From Colwellia sp. (GTDB lineage Bacteria > Pseudomonadota > Gammaproteobacteria > Enterobacterales > Alteromonadaceae), in assembly GCA_016765685.1 (NCBI GenBank), contig JAESPR010000064.1:1-44532 (forward strand): DNA of 44,532 nt, read 5' to 3'. Numbering within the stretch: position 1 is the first letter of the stretch; each line of letters starts with the position of its first letter. The position numbers were made by a program, and so were the translations under genes. A model generated the notes under the pieces. The model was not told the DNA's origin, searched no databases, and was given only the letters and a program-made list of their open reading frames with translations. Positions 26,068 through 34,892 of the stretch are shown piece by piece.

Positions 26068-26183
26068 CGTAATGTATTCAACCTATGTGCAATTTCAACG
26101 AGCTTAACAACTCAAATCTAAACTGTTGATTAAAATGGTTTTATTTTAAATAAAAGATAACGCGTAACTATTTGATGTAGCTA

Positions 26184-27305
26184 TTATCCTGCTGTTTCTG
26201 ACTTTTGATTCGCATCAGCGCTAAGTAACGCGACTAGTTGTTCTTTTAAATTGGGCGGTACTTTAAAAATAGTAATGGAATCATTATGAGGGTTATAAAC
26301 AACATCTTGACCAAAATGACTGCGCTCAAAACTTAAACTTATGCCACTACCATAACCCGAATATTTGGTTATTTTATTAACCACGGTTTGGTCATGAGGA
26401 AAAGACTCTTCTATTGGATAAGATTGCTGCTGACAAAATTGATAAAAATCTTGGCTCTCACCGCTAGCGTCGGTGGTAGTATGGCCAATGACCTTGCCAA
26501 CCTCTTGTATAGAAACGTCTTGAGAGCTCGCTTTTTGCTCTTTACAATAACTTAATAACTCTTTTCTGGTTTGCTGTTTTTCAGTCGCATCCAATTGATT
26601 TACGGAAACAAAGTCTTCTACCGCCTGCACTAAGGTTTGTGTTTGCTCTTTAGAGTTTAGCCCTTCTTCACAGCCGAGAAAATCTAAGAAAAAGTCTGAA
26701 ACTTTACGCCCCGCACGACCTTTAATAAAGGAAATATAACGATTGCCGCTAGCATTTTGTTGATAATCAAATAAATCGATACGCGCTGCTAGTTGTAGTT
26801 TGTTGGTATCAAGGTGTTTATCTGCTGAAATGTTTAACTCGCCATCGACACTGTAATGTTCAGAAACAGGGATCACGGCAATTAAAAGATAACGTCCACC
26901 CATATATTCATAGTGACAGACCACTAAATAACCATTTTCGTCAAGATCATATTTCTCAATTTCATTTTTTAAGGTATTAGCCGCTTGTGTGCTAAACGGG
27001 TAAAAACCTTGACGTTCACTTAAATAGCTTTCCATTAAATCAACAAAACGTGCGGTAGTTACCTCGCCACTTTCATCATTACTTTTATTAGTACTTTCAC
27101 TGCTACTACCCGGTGCGGGCATCGCTGAAAAACTACCGTAAGCCTTACTGCTTTTGCCATTGTATATAGAATGTAAACTGTCAACGAAAGCGGTGATTTT
27201 AGCACTAAGATCAATGTTTTCTGGGCCTAAGCGTAATAAAACTTCCCCAGTACCTTCTTTTTTAGAAATGAAATGTAGTGCGATATTTGAAATGATTAAA
27301 CTCAT
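26184..27305 (-). CDS. yejK: Nucleoid-associated protein YejK (NdpA)
   Basis: A 373-residue nucleoid-associated protein; E. coli YejK is about 335 residues. Family markers: SLIISNIALHFISKKEGTGE at the start, GRYLLIAVIPVSEHYS, YISFIKGRAGRKVSDFFLDF, LGCEEGLNSKEQTQTLVQAV and a C-terminal FKVPPNLKEQL. The extra length comes mainly from a Ser/Gly/Asn-rich insert around residues 60-82 (PGSSSESTNKSNDESGE). It is divergent from yejL and yejM, as in other gammaproteobacteria. A perfect inverted repeat lies between the two start codons. Confidence 0.95.
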   Translation of the reverse strand: MSLIISNIALHFISKKEGTGEVLLRLGPENIDLSAKITAFVDSLHSIYNGKSSKAYGSFSAMPAPGSSSESTNKSNDESGEVTTARFVDLMESYLSERQGFYPFSTQAANTLKNEIEKYDLDENGYLVVCHYEYMGGRYLLIAVIPVSEHYSVDGELNISADKHLDTNKLQLAARIDLFDYQQNASGNRYISFIKGRAGRKVSDFFLDFLGCEEGLNSKEQTQTLVQAVEDFVSVNQLDATEKQQTRKELLSYCKEQKASSQDVSIQEVGKVIGHTTTDASGESQDFYQFCQQQSYPIEESFPHDQTVVNKITKYSGYGSGISLSFERSHFGQDVVYNPHNDSITIFKVPPNLKEQLVALLSADANQKSETAG

Positions 27306-27340
27306 AGTTATAAGGGTCTATATATTAGTATATTGTTCAG

Positions 27341-27378
27341 GCTTTTGATAAACTAGCGAAATACTATTTATCAAAAGC
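27341..27378. promoter_or_regulatory. Perfect 12-bp inverted repeat in the yejK-yejL divergent promoter
   Basis: GCTTTTGATAAA (27341-27352) and TTTATCAAAAGC (27367-27378) are exact inverted repeats separated by 14 nt. The site is 14 bp before the yejL ATG and 35 bp before the yejK start. No T-tract follows, and the location between divergent genes suggests an operator or a double-sided regulatory site. Confidence 0.55.
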
Positions 27379-27392
27379 AATTAATTGTCATT

Positions 27393-27611
27393 ATGCCTAT
27401 TGTATCGAAATACTCCAATGAACGTGTAGAAAAAATTATCCAAGAATTAATGGATGTACTTGTTAGCGAATCAGCAACCACTGATTTAGCGCTAATGTGC
27501 TTAGGAAATACGGTAACTAACGTTATTAGCAAAGTTCCTGCAAGCAAGCAAAGTGCTATTGTAGACAATTTTACCCGTGCATTAAATCAATCTATTCAAA
27601 AAACACACTAG
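27393..27611 (+). CDS. yejL: YejL (DUF1414) family protein
   Basis: A 72-residue cytosolic protein matching the DUF1414/YejL family in length and sequence: [20 protein letters not shown] and [20 protein letters not shown] are family landmarks. The biochemical role is unknown. It precedes the yejM-like gene by 33 bp in the standard yejK<->yejL-yejM layout. Confidence 0.95.
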   Translation: MPIVSKYSNERVEKIIQELMDVLVSESATTDLALMCLGNTVTNVISKVPASKQSAIVDNFTRALNQSIQKTH

Positions 27612-27644
27612 TTTATTAACTCATCATAATAAGAATAACTATCA

Positions 27645-29396
27645 ATGGTCTCGTTTGATACAAAAAGTTATAGTAAAAAACTATTACATTTAATTAGTTG
27701 GAGCCATTGGTTCACTTTTTTTAATATTATAGCGGCGATCGCCCTATCCTCTTATTACCTTTTTAGTGAAACCGCGCCAGACACCTTATTAGGGCAAGTC
27801 TACCTTATTACCACCTGGGTTAGCCATATCGCCTTTCTCACCTTTATCAGTTTTGTGTTAATTCTTTTTCCATTAACTATTATTTGGCCAAATACTAAAG
27901 TTATTCGCACTAGTGCTTCAATAATTTTTACTTTTGGCTTGTTACTCTTATTACTTGACGGTTTTATTTATAGTCGTTTGGGTTATCACTTAAATGCTTC
28001 ATCAAGCTCACAAATTATCGGTTTGATAAAAGAAATAGCGCAACAAAATGCACTTTTTTATACGGTTAGTGCCATGTTAGCTATTGGCATTCTCGCGTTT
28101 GAATTCACCATTAGTAATTATGCGTGGAAGCATTTAAAGCAATTACAAAAAACAATTTTTGCGCGTTTTGTTATTTTTATTTTAGTGTTAGCTTTCTTTT
28201 TTAGCCATTTAACCCATATTTGGGCGGATGCTAATTTAGATTACGATGTTTTACGTCAAGACACAGTATTGCCATTATCTTATCCTGCTACCGCCAAAAC
28301 ATTACTAACTAAGTATGGATTGTTTGATGTTGACGATTATATCGAACGTAAAACCAGTCCATTGTCTTTTAGTACCGCTATTCCACAATATCCGCAATTA
28401 CTAAACGAACAATGCTCGATAACAGATATATCACAATCAGTATTTTTAGTGCTTACTGATGAACAACTAAACCAGCAACAAGTACAATACTTTAGTCGTC
28501 GAATAAATAGCACTAGCTACCAACTTAATAACCATGTAGACAGCGCACTACTTGATGATGCCTGGTTTAACTTATTTTACTCTCTCCCTAGTATTTATCA
28601 GCAAGATATTTTAGCTCAACAAACATCGCCGTTATTGTTTCAAGCCCTAAAACATCAAAGTTTAGTGAGTTCTTATACCGTAATAGGTCAAAATAAAATC
28701 GGCGAAGTAGACAATACTGAATTACTGCCTGAGTTATCACCTGAACTATGGTTTGAAGCTTTATTTGATGAAAAAATTCAACTTAACGATATTTCTAGTC
28801 TTGTTTTTGCCGATAAACTCAATAATAAAAAACCGGGGCTGCATTTAATTTATTTTAAAAGCGCATCACTCGAAAAAGGCAAAACTAATCGTAATCAGTA
28901 CCAGTTCCAACTATTTATTGATGCTTTGTTATTAGCTCAGCAACAAAAAACACAAAAAGATATCATTTGGATAAGTTCAATAGGCAATCAAACAAAAGAT
29001 ACTCGATTAACAACCAAACCCGTTTTGTTGATTACCCCTATCAACTTACAAGCAAGTCAAACAACTCCCCCCTTGAACAAGCTAACCAGCCATATGGATT
29101 TTCAACCAACCTTAATGGCAAACTGGCTTGGTTGTGCAGTTAACGATGAAAGTTATGCTAATGGCGAAGATTTACTCACCTTAACTAAAGATCGCATTAT
29201 CGCTAATACCGCGGGTGAAGGTTTGATCGTATTTAATAAAGATAAATCAGTGCTTATTGATCAAAACGGCAACTTTCAAAGTTATTCAAGTCAATTAGAT
29301 GCCCCGATCACCGTAAATAAAGATTTTCCTTTAATGATTGATGGGGTGAATTTTATTAAGCGTTTTAGTTTGCAAACCGAGCAGACAAGCCAATAA
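27645..29396 (+). CDS. yejM: YejM/PbgA-like inner-membrane protein (DUF3413, sulfatase-fold remnant)
   Basis: A 583-residue inner-membrane protein; E. coli YejM (PbgA/LapC) is 586 residues and senses periplasmic lipid A to control LpxC turnover through LapB. The N-terminal ~190 residues hold five hydrophobic segments (FFNIIAAIALSSYYLF, ISFVLILFPLTIIW, IIFTFGLLLLLLDGFIY and two more). The periplasmic part keeps only a weak sulfatase-like outline: where relatives have a DGLR-type metal motif it reads VFLVLTDEQLN, and no metal-binding Asp/His cluster is obvious. That suits a non-catalytic receptor. The symbol is assigned on gene order plus the N-terminal domain; the C-terminal domain is clearly diverged. 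Confidence 0.82.
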   Translation: MVSFDTKSYSKKLLHLISWSHWFTFFNIIAAIALSSYYLFSETAPDTLLGQVYLITTWVSHIAFLTFISFVLILFPLTIIWPNTKVIRTSASIIFTFGLLLLLLDGFIYSRLGYHLNASSSSQIIGLIKEIAQQNALFYTVSAMLAIGILAFEFTISNYAWKHLKQLQKTIFARFVIFILVLAFFFSHLTHIWADANLDYDVLRQDTVLPLSYPATAKTLLTKYGLFDVDDYIERKTSPLSFSTAIPQYPQLLNEQCSITDISQSVFLVLTDEQLNQQQVQYFSRRINSTSYQLNNHVDSALLDDAWFNLFYSLPSIYQQDILAQQTSPLLFQALKHQSLVSSYTVIGQNKIGEVDNTELLPELSPELWFEALFDEKIQLNDISSLVFADKLNNKKPGLHLIYFKSASLEKGKTNRNQYQFQLFIDALLLAQQQKTQKDIIWISSIGNQTKDTRLTTKPVLLITPINLQASQTTPPLNKLTSHMDFQPTLMANWLGCAVNDESYANGEDLLTLTKDRIIANTAGEGLIVFNKDKSVLIDQNGNFQSYSSQLDAPITVNKDFPLMIDGVNFIKRFSLQTEQTSQ

Positions 29397-29561
29397 CTGT
29401 GCATAAGTTAACCGGTTGATGATAATTGGCTAGCGGTTTTCACAATTGTCGTTGCATTCGTTAAATAAATCATTATTATAGGCAACGCAAATCAGCAGTG
29501 TTAGCCGTAACCCTCCCTAGGTTATTTATTTTAAGCATAATCTGTGACTTGTTTTGCAATT

Positions 29562-29638
29562 CGGGGTATAGCGCAGCTTGGTAGCGCGTGCGTCTGGGGG
29601 ACGTGAGGTCGCAAGTTCGAATCTTGCTACTCCGACCA
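29562..29638 (+). tRNA. tRNA-Pro (anticodon GGG)
   Basis: A 77-nt cloverleaf can be folded by hand. The acceptor arms CGGGGTA and TACTCCG pair with one G-U; the D arm is GCGC-AGCTTGGTA-GCGC; the anticodon arm is TGCGT-CTGGGGG-ACGTG with GGG at positions 34-36; the T arm is GCAAG-TTCGAAT-CTTGC; CCA is encoded at 29636-29638. It decodes CCC/CCU. It stands alone, with no integrase nearby. Confidence 0.96.
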
Positions 29639-29656
29639 AATTAAGTACAATAAATA

Positions 29657-29695
29657 AGCCACTGATAGAGTTAATTTTCTCAAGTGGTTTTTTTA
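29657..29695 (+). terminator. Intrinsic terminator after tRNA-Pro
   Basis: GCCACT (from 29658) pairs with AGTGG (29683-29687), with an inner GAG/CTC pair, and is followed by a run of T residues (29688-29694). It is about 20 bp past the tRNA and just before the convergent peroxiredoxin gene. Confidence 0.7.
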
Positions 29696-29715
29696 TGCCC
29701 TTAAGAGACTCAACT

Positions 29716-30264
29716 TTATTTTTTTCTAACTTTTTTAATAGCTAATATTTCTAGTTGCTTGGCTATATCTTCAGCCGCTGTTTTCGGGGTCACCTCTTCA
29801 TCAATATTTAATATTTTACCTTCTTTTGAAATATAAAAAGTGACTCGGCTAGCAACACGAAAAAGGTTCAATACGTCATAAGCTTTGGCTGTAGCTTTAC
29901 TGGGATCACTTAACATAGGAAAGTCAGCCCCGGTTTTTTTTGCAAAATCACGATTATCATCGAGGGAATCCACACTGATCATAAAATAACTAACATCGAA
30001 CGCTCTAATCAAGTGTCTTTGCTCAGTTAACGACTTGCACTCAATAGTACAACCTCGGGTATTGGCCATCGGATACCACGCTATAACCACTGCTTGTTTA
30101 CCCTGATAATCACTTAATTGATAATAATCCCCTGTTGTTGCTTGTAACTTAAAATTAGGAGCTTGCATGCCAACTTTTAAGGTGGTCGCAAAAAGCGTTG
30201 AACTTGTTAGTACAATAGTTATAGCAAAAAAGTTGATAGCGATGTTTTTAAAAAAATATTTCAT
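29716..30264 (-). CDS. Exported peroxiredoxin (AhpC/TSA, Bcp-like)
   Basis: A thiol peroxidase of 182 residues from the ATG at 30264, which has GGAG just upstream; the longer in-frame start at 30315 lacks a site and would bury the signal peptide. The signal peptide is MKYFFKNIAINFFAITIVL followed by TSSTLFA. The thioredoxin-fold core has LKVGMQAPNFKLQATTGDYY and the peroxidatic motif P-x-x-x-T-x-x-C (PMANTRGCTIEC), with a second Cys four residues later. It probably reduces peroxides in the periplasm. It is monocistronic and convergent with the tRNA gene. Confidence 0.88.
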   Translation of the reverse strand: MKYFFKNIAINFFAITIVLTSSTLFATTLKVGMQAPNFKLQATTGDYYQLSDYQGKQAVVIAWYPMANTRGCTIECKSLTEQRHLIRAFDVSYFMISVDSLDDNRDFAKKTGADFPMLSDPSKATAKAYDVLNLFRVASRVTFYISKEGKILNIDEEVTPKTAAEDIAKQLEILAIKKVRKK

Positions 30265-30344
30265 GTTAGCTCCATAAAAAGTAAAATATAATTGAAATTC
30301 ATTGATTATTGCCACCCAAATTTATTTTGTTTTGGTACCTTGTA

Positions 30345-31373
30345 TTAACGATATGCTTTTGGTGTTTTTCCTGTCCAGCGTTTAAAAGCATGAATAAAGC
30401 TTGCCGACTCACTGTAACCTAAACGCAGTGATATTTGCTCAATACTTAACTGGGTTGTAGACAAAAGGTTAAGTGCCTTTTTACTCAACTCTTCATTAAC
30501 TATTTGCTGAAAAGTAACGCCCTGCTCTTTTAATTTACGACGCAGAGTGCGTGCTGTTACAAAATGCATTTGAGCGATATTTTCTAAACTGGGTATTTTA
30601 TCTTCCATGGTTTGAATTATTTGTCTTATTTTATCAACAAAATTTTGGTGACCAAACAAAGCTATCTCTTGTGATTTGCATTGTTCTTCTAATAATTCAC
30701 GAGTGAGTGTATTTGCCAATGGCAGCGGTAAATCAAGATATCTTTCGTCAAACAATATTTCATTGTGCGGCATAGAAAAGTGCACAGGACACTCGTAAAG
30801 CGCTTGATATTGTTCAACGCTACTTGGGCAGGGAAAATCAAAATGTATAGTTTTAGGTTTTTGACCCACAATAGAACGGGGAAACATATCTCGAGTTGAT
30901 AGAAAAGCAAAGGAGAAGTCTCTTTCTAAATAAAATCGTCTTAAATCACCTAAATCATATTGGTCGCTAAACCTTAATACCGCGTTGCCCTCTTTTTTAA
31001 AAAAATTAATATCAAAGTGAGTGTAAGCGAGGCGAATATATTTAAGAAAAAACTCAATGGCATCACTCACCGTATCGCTAGAGCCTGCAGCTAAACCGAT
31101 ATGACCAAAAGCATTCAGTCGATAACATTGCCCAGCCTTAAAACCCAAATCATCATCATTTAAGGTATTGATCAGTTCGTGGGTAAAGGCTATTTCTTGT
31201 TGAAAAGATATCGTTGCTTTAGCATCGTTAAGTAACGACGCTGAAATACCCGCTTGCTCAAGCATCACTTTAGCGTTATAACCTTTGCTTTCAACTAATT
31301 TTACTAGTAATGAAATACCTATGATAGATTGGCAAGAATTAACATCACTGATAGCAATCAACGTATTACTCAT
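30345..31373 (-). CDS. AraC-family transcriptional regulator (OruR-like)
   Basis: A 342-residue DNA-binding regulator. The N-terminal ~220 residues match the arabinose-binding-like (OruR/ArgR type) sensor domain: GISLLVKLVESKGYNAKVML and LGFKAGQCYRLNAFGHIGLA. The C-terminal ~95 residues hold the two helix-turn-helix units: ENIAQMHFVTARTLRRKLKE and ISLRLGYSESASFIHAFKRW, ending TGKTPKAYR. It is divergent from the AGPS-like flavoprotein gene (109 bp between starts), so it most likely controls that operon. The inducer is unknown. Confidence 0.92.
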   Translation of the reverse strand: MSNTLIAISDVNSCQSIIGISLLVKLVESKGYNAKVMLEQAGISASLLNDAKATISFQQEIAFTHELINTLNDDDLGFKAGQCYRLNAFGHIGLAAGSSDTVSDAIEFFLKYIRLAYTHFDINFFKKEGNAVLRFSDQYDLGDLRRFYLERDFSFAFLSTRDMFPRSIVGQKPKTIHFDFPCPSSVEQYQALYECPVHFSMPHNEILFDERYLDLPLPLANTLTRELLEEQCKSQEIALFGHQNFVDKIRQIIQTMEDKIPSLENIAQMHFVTARTLRRKLKEQGVTFQQIVNEELSKKALNLLSTTQLSIEQISLRLGYSESASFIHAFKRWTGKTPKAYR

Positions 31374-31432
31374 TTGCTACTATGTCCTAAATTATCAATT
31401 ATTAAACCTATTAAAACATAAAACCAAGATAA

Positions 31433-31460
31433 AATTTAGCTTATTATTTAACACTAAATT
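31433..31460. promoter_or_regulatory. Inverted repeat between the AraC regulator and the AGPS-like operon
   Basis: AATTTAG (31433-31439) and CTAAATT (31454-31460) are exact inverted repeats around 14 nt, 22 bp before the ATG of the flavoprotein gene. In such AT-rich DNA a 7-bp repeat is weak evidence. AraC proteins more often bind direct repeats. Confidence 0.3.
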
Positions 31461-31482
31461 ATAAATGAAAAAGTGAGACTTT

Positions 31483-33123
31483 ATGAAGCGTTGGAATGGC
31501 TGGGGTGATGAAAAAAACAATTTTGGTTTTGAGCTAACTAAAACATCTCAAGATTATATCGAAAACATCTTAGGTAAAAGCTCACCATTGCCTGAAATAA
31601 CGCTCGATGAAGCCATTGCTAAAGTGCCAGAGTCTAGAGCACCTCACCATAAATTAATCAATACTGATGCCGAAGTTCGTTTACGTCACTGTCGTGGTCA
31701 AAGTGTTCCTGATTGGTTAGCCACTCATAGCGGTGATTTTGGTACATTCCCTGATGGTGTCGCCTTTCCAGAAACAACTATTGATGTACAAGAGTTGTTG
31801 CAGTTTGCCAAACAAAAAAACTTGGTTATTATTCCCTATGGTGGCGGAACGTCTGTATGTGGTCACATTAATCCAGATGAAGACGAGCGCCCTATTATTA
31901 CAGTCGCGTTAAGCAAAATGAATACGCTTATCCATTTTGATAAAGAAAGTCAGATAGCAACTTTTGGCGCGGGCACATTAGGCCCCGATGTAGAAAAGCA
32001 ATTGGCACAGCATGGTTATACCTTAGGACATTTTCCACAATCGTGGGAATTGTCAACCGTTGGCGGCTGGGTCGCTAGTCGCTCTAGTGGTCAACAATCA
32101 TTGCGTTATGGGCGAATTGAGAAAATGTTTGCCGGTGGCACTATTGAAACGTTGCAAAACACACTGGAAATCCCTACTTTTCCAGCCTCATCGGCAGGGC
32201 CAGATATTCGTGAAATGATCTTAGGCAGCGAAGGCCGCATGGGCATTATTACTGAAGTAAAACTGCGGGTAACGAAAATAGCCGAGCAAGAAGATTTTTA
32301 CGTCGCTTTTTTCCCTAATTGGCAAGTTGGATTGCATGCCACGCGTGAAATTGTTCAAAGTGGTGTGCAACTTTCTATGATGCGCTTAAGTAATGAAGTA
32401 GAAACCGCTTCGCACTTAAAACTTGCTGGCCATGATACAGCGGTTAAGTATCTTGAAAAGTATCTTAAACTCCGTGGCATTGCTAAAAATGTAGCTAGTA
32501 GCAACGGTAATGGTAAAACTATGTTTACCTTTGGTATTACCGGTAGTAAAGCGCAATGTAAGTCAGCGCTGAAAATTACCAAGCAGTTTATTCGTCAACA
32601 TAAAGGTGTCTATATAGGCACGGCTTTAGGCAAACACTGGCAACATAGTCGTTTTCGTAGTCCCTACTTAAGGCAAGGTTTTTGGGATACCGGTATTGTT
32701 GTTGATACCATGGAAACCTGTCTTGACTGGTCAGCGGTGCCTAATGCGGTAAAGGGGATGGAGTCTGACATTGCTAATGCGTTAACAACCACGCCAACGC
32801 TTGATAATGCAGTGGCTGAAAAAATTCATGTTTTCACTCATTTATCACACTTTTATGGGCAAGGCTGCAGTGTATATACCACCTATCTTTTCCGCATGGA
32901 TAAAGACTATGATAAAACCATGGCGCGTTGGTTAAAACTAAAATCAGCAGGGGCCGAAGCCATCGTAAAACATGGCGGCACCATCAGCCACCAACATGGT
33001 GTAGGTAAAGATCATGCCCCTTATTTAGCCGCAGAAAAAGGTGAGTTAGGCATTAAAGCTATTACCGAGTTGTGTCAATTATTTGATCCCGAGCAGCAAA
33101 TGAATCCCGGTAAGTTAGTGTAA
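31483..33123 (+). CDS. FAD-binding oxidase resembling alkyl-dihydroxyacetonephosphate synthase
   Basis: A 546-residue flavoprotein of the FAD_binding_4 (VAO/PCMH) family. The N-terminus KRWNGWGDEKNNFGF, the FAD-binding IIPYGGGTSVCGHI, WVASRSSGQQSLRYG, GSEGRMGIITEVKLRV and the C-terminal GGTISHQHGVGKDH, then FDPEQQMNPGKLV, resemble alkylglycerone-phosphate synthase (AGPS) more than lactate or glycolate oxidases. AGPS swaps the acyl chain of acyl-DHAP for a fatty alcohol to make ether lipids; whether this bacterial protein does so is not established. It precedes glpD-like and FGGY kinase genes (13 bp to the next ATG) and is divergent from an AraC regulator. Confidence 0.8.
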   Translation: MKRWNGWGDEKNNFGFELTKTSQDYIENILGKSSPLPEITLDEAIAKVPESRAPHHKLINTDAEVRLRHCRGQSVPDWLATHSGDFGTFPDGVAFPETTIDVQELLQFAKQKNLVIIPYGGGTSVCGHINPDEDERPIITVALSKMNTLIHFDKESQIATFGAGTLGPDVEKQLAQHGYTLGHFPQSWELSTVGGWVASRSSGQQSLRYGRIEKMFAGGTIETLQNTLEIPTFPASSAGPDIREMILGSEGRMGIITEVKLRVTKIAEQEDFYVAFFPNWQVGLHATREIVQSGVQLSMMRLSNEVETASHLKLAGHDTAVKYLEKYLKLRGIAKNVASSNGNGKTMFTFGITGSKAQCKSALKITKQFIRQHKGVYIGTALGKHWQHSRFRSPYLRQGFWDTGIVVDTMETCLDWSAVPNAVKGMESDIANALTTTPTLDNAVAEKIHVFTHLSHFYGQGCSVYTTYLFRMDKDYDKTMARWLKLKSAGAEAIVKHGGTISHQHGVGKDHAPYLAAEKGELGIKAITELCQLFDPEQQMNPGKLV

Positions 33124-33136
33124 CAAGGTGACAGGT

Positions 33137-34855
33137 ATGGATAAAACGGCACTTTCTTTTACTGACCGCAGTGCTTTGTTAACAGAATTTAAGCTAACTC
33201 AATTAGATAAAAACGCTGCTGACAATAAACAGCAACAATGGGATGTTATTGTCGTTGGCGGCGGTATTGTTGGTGCCGGCATTTTACAAGAAGCAACTCG
33301 TCGAGGCTTGAAAACACTGTTAATTGAGCAAAAAGATTTTGCTTGGGGCACCTCAAGCCGTTCATCAAAAATGGTGCATGGTGGCCTTAGATATGTTGCT
33401 CAAGGTGATTTGAAATTAACTAAACACTCTTTAGCAGAGCGTGAACGTTTATTAAAAGAAGCACCGGGGCTTATTAACCGTATGGGTTATTATTTTGTTA
33501 TTCGACAATGGCAATTTCCCGGCCGTTTTATTATGAGCACGTTACTTCGTTTGTATGATTACTTGGCTGGCATTAAAGATCATCAATTTTTTGATCATAA
33601 AAAACTACTTGACAAGTTTCCCACCTTAGCACCCGAAAGACTAAAAGGAGCGTGTTATTACACTGATTCAGTGGTTGATGATGCCCGTTTAGTGATGCGT
33701 GTATTGCAAGAGTCGGTTCAATCGGGTGCACAAGTACTCAATTATGTTAAAGCAAAAGCACTGATAAAAGACCCAAAAACCAAACAAATTATCGGCGTAA
33801 TAATACAAGACAATTCTAGTAAGACCAATAACTCAACCGCAAGTGAGTTAATCACTTTAACGTCATCGGTTGTTATCAATGCTACTGGAGCATGGGCAGA
33901 TAAACTGCGTAGTGAAGTGATTAACCAACCCAGAATTCGCCCCTTGCGTGGCAGCCATTTAATTGTCGCTCAAACTAGGCTAGCCGTTGCGGGCGCTTTA
34001 ACGATATTGCACCCAACAGATAAACGTCCAGTTTTCATTTTTCCTTGGGAAGGCGTTACCGTTATTGGCACCACTGATTTAGATCATCATGAAAATTTAG
34101 ATCATGAAGCAAAAATCAGCCAAACAGAAGTTGATTATTTACTGCAAGCCATAACACAAAGTTTTCCTAAAAATAACATTACCTTACAAGATGTTATTTC
34201 GACCTTTTCAGGCGTTAGGCCAGTGATCAGCTCAGATCGAAATTTTTCGACGCAAACAACTAACACAACTAAAGCGCCATCAAAAGAACGTCGTGATCAT
34301 GCCATTTGGGCTGAAAATGCTTTAATTACTGCAAGTGGTGGCAAGCTAACTACTTTTCGTTTAACGGCGATTGAAGCGCTCAATGCCGCAATGCCGTGGC
34401 TTAAATCTAACCACAATGACAAAAAACAAACAACAAAGGGTGATCATGTCTTTACACATTACTCACTTGCACAACTTTTTAAAAACAGTAAACATGAAAA
34501 AGTTTGGTTACAACGTCTTGTCGGCAGATACGGCAATAAGGCACCAATACTACTTGGACAAGCAAAAAAAGAAGAACATTTATTAATAAAATATACTCAG
34601 TTTTGTTTAGCCGAATGTCGTTGGGCTATTAAAAATGAAGCCGTAGTTCACCTTGATGATCTGTTGTTAAGGCGAACCCGCTTAGGGCTGCTATTAAAAA
34701 ACGGCGCACAAGAATTGTTTGCACAATTAGCCGACATTTTTCAACAAGAGCTTGGCTGGAATAAAACAAAATGGCAAGATGAAGTGACGCGTTACCGTTT
34801 AATTTGGCAACAATCTTATTACTTACCTATGCCCGCTAAACATACGCCAGATTAA
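33137..34855 (+). CDS. glpD: Glycerol-3-phosphate dehydrogenase/oxidase, GlpD type
   Basis: A 572-residue FAD enzyme that oxidises sn-glycerol-3-phosphate to dihydroxyacetone phosphate and passes electrons to the quinone pool at the inner membrane. The dinucleotide-binding fold is VIVVGGGIVGAGILQEATRR near residues 34-53, then LLIEQKDFAWGTSSRSSKMV and HGGLRYV, all family hallmarks; later FIFPWEGVTVIGTTDLDH and TASGGKLTTFR. The ATG at 33137 has AAGG 8 bp upstream; a GTG at 33128 would add three residues. It lies in the middle of an operon between the AGPS-like oxidase and the FGGY kinase. Confidence 0.88.
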   Translation: MDKTALSFTDRSALLTEFKLTQLDKNAADNKQQQWDVIVVGGGIVGAGILQEATRRGLKTLLIEQKDFAWGTSSRSSKMVHGGLRYVAQGDLKLTKHSLAERERLLKEAPGLINRMGYYFVIRQWQFPGRFIMSTLLRLYDYLAGIKDHQFFDHKKLLDKFPTLAPERLKGACYYTDSVVDDARLVMRVLQESVQSGAQVLNYVKAKALIKDPKTKQIIGVIIQDNSSKTNNSTASELITLTSSVVINATGAWADKLRSEVINQPRIRPLRGSHLIVAQTRLAVAGALTILHPTDKRPVFIFPWEGVTVIGTTDLDHHENLDHEAKISQTEVDYLLQAITQSFPKNNITLQDVISTFSGVRPVISSDRNFSTQTTNTTKAPSKERRDHAIWAENALITASGGKLTTFRLTAIEALNAAMPWLKSNHNDKKQTTKGDHVFTHYSLAQLFKNSKHEKVWLQRLVGRYGNKAPILLGQAKKEEHLLIKYTQFCLAECRWAIKNEAVVHLDDLLLRRTRLGLLLKNGAQELFAQLADIFQQELGWNKTKWQDEVTRYRLIWQQSYYLPMPAKHTPD

Positions 34856-34892
34856 AAAGTCAGCCCATTAAAAATAAGTTATCCAATTAATT

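Noticed and set aside
27371-27568. A minus-strand open frame over yejL
   Set aside because: It is antisense to yejL, which matches its family over the full length.
29562-29638. tRNA-Pro as an attachment site for a genomic island
   Set aside because: No integrase, no repeated tRNA 3' end and no accessory block follows; the neighbour is a peroxiredoxin with its own features.
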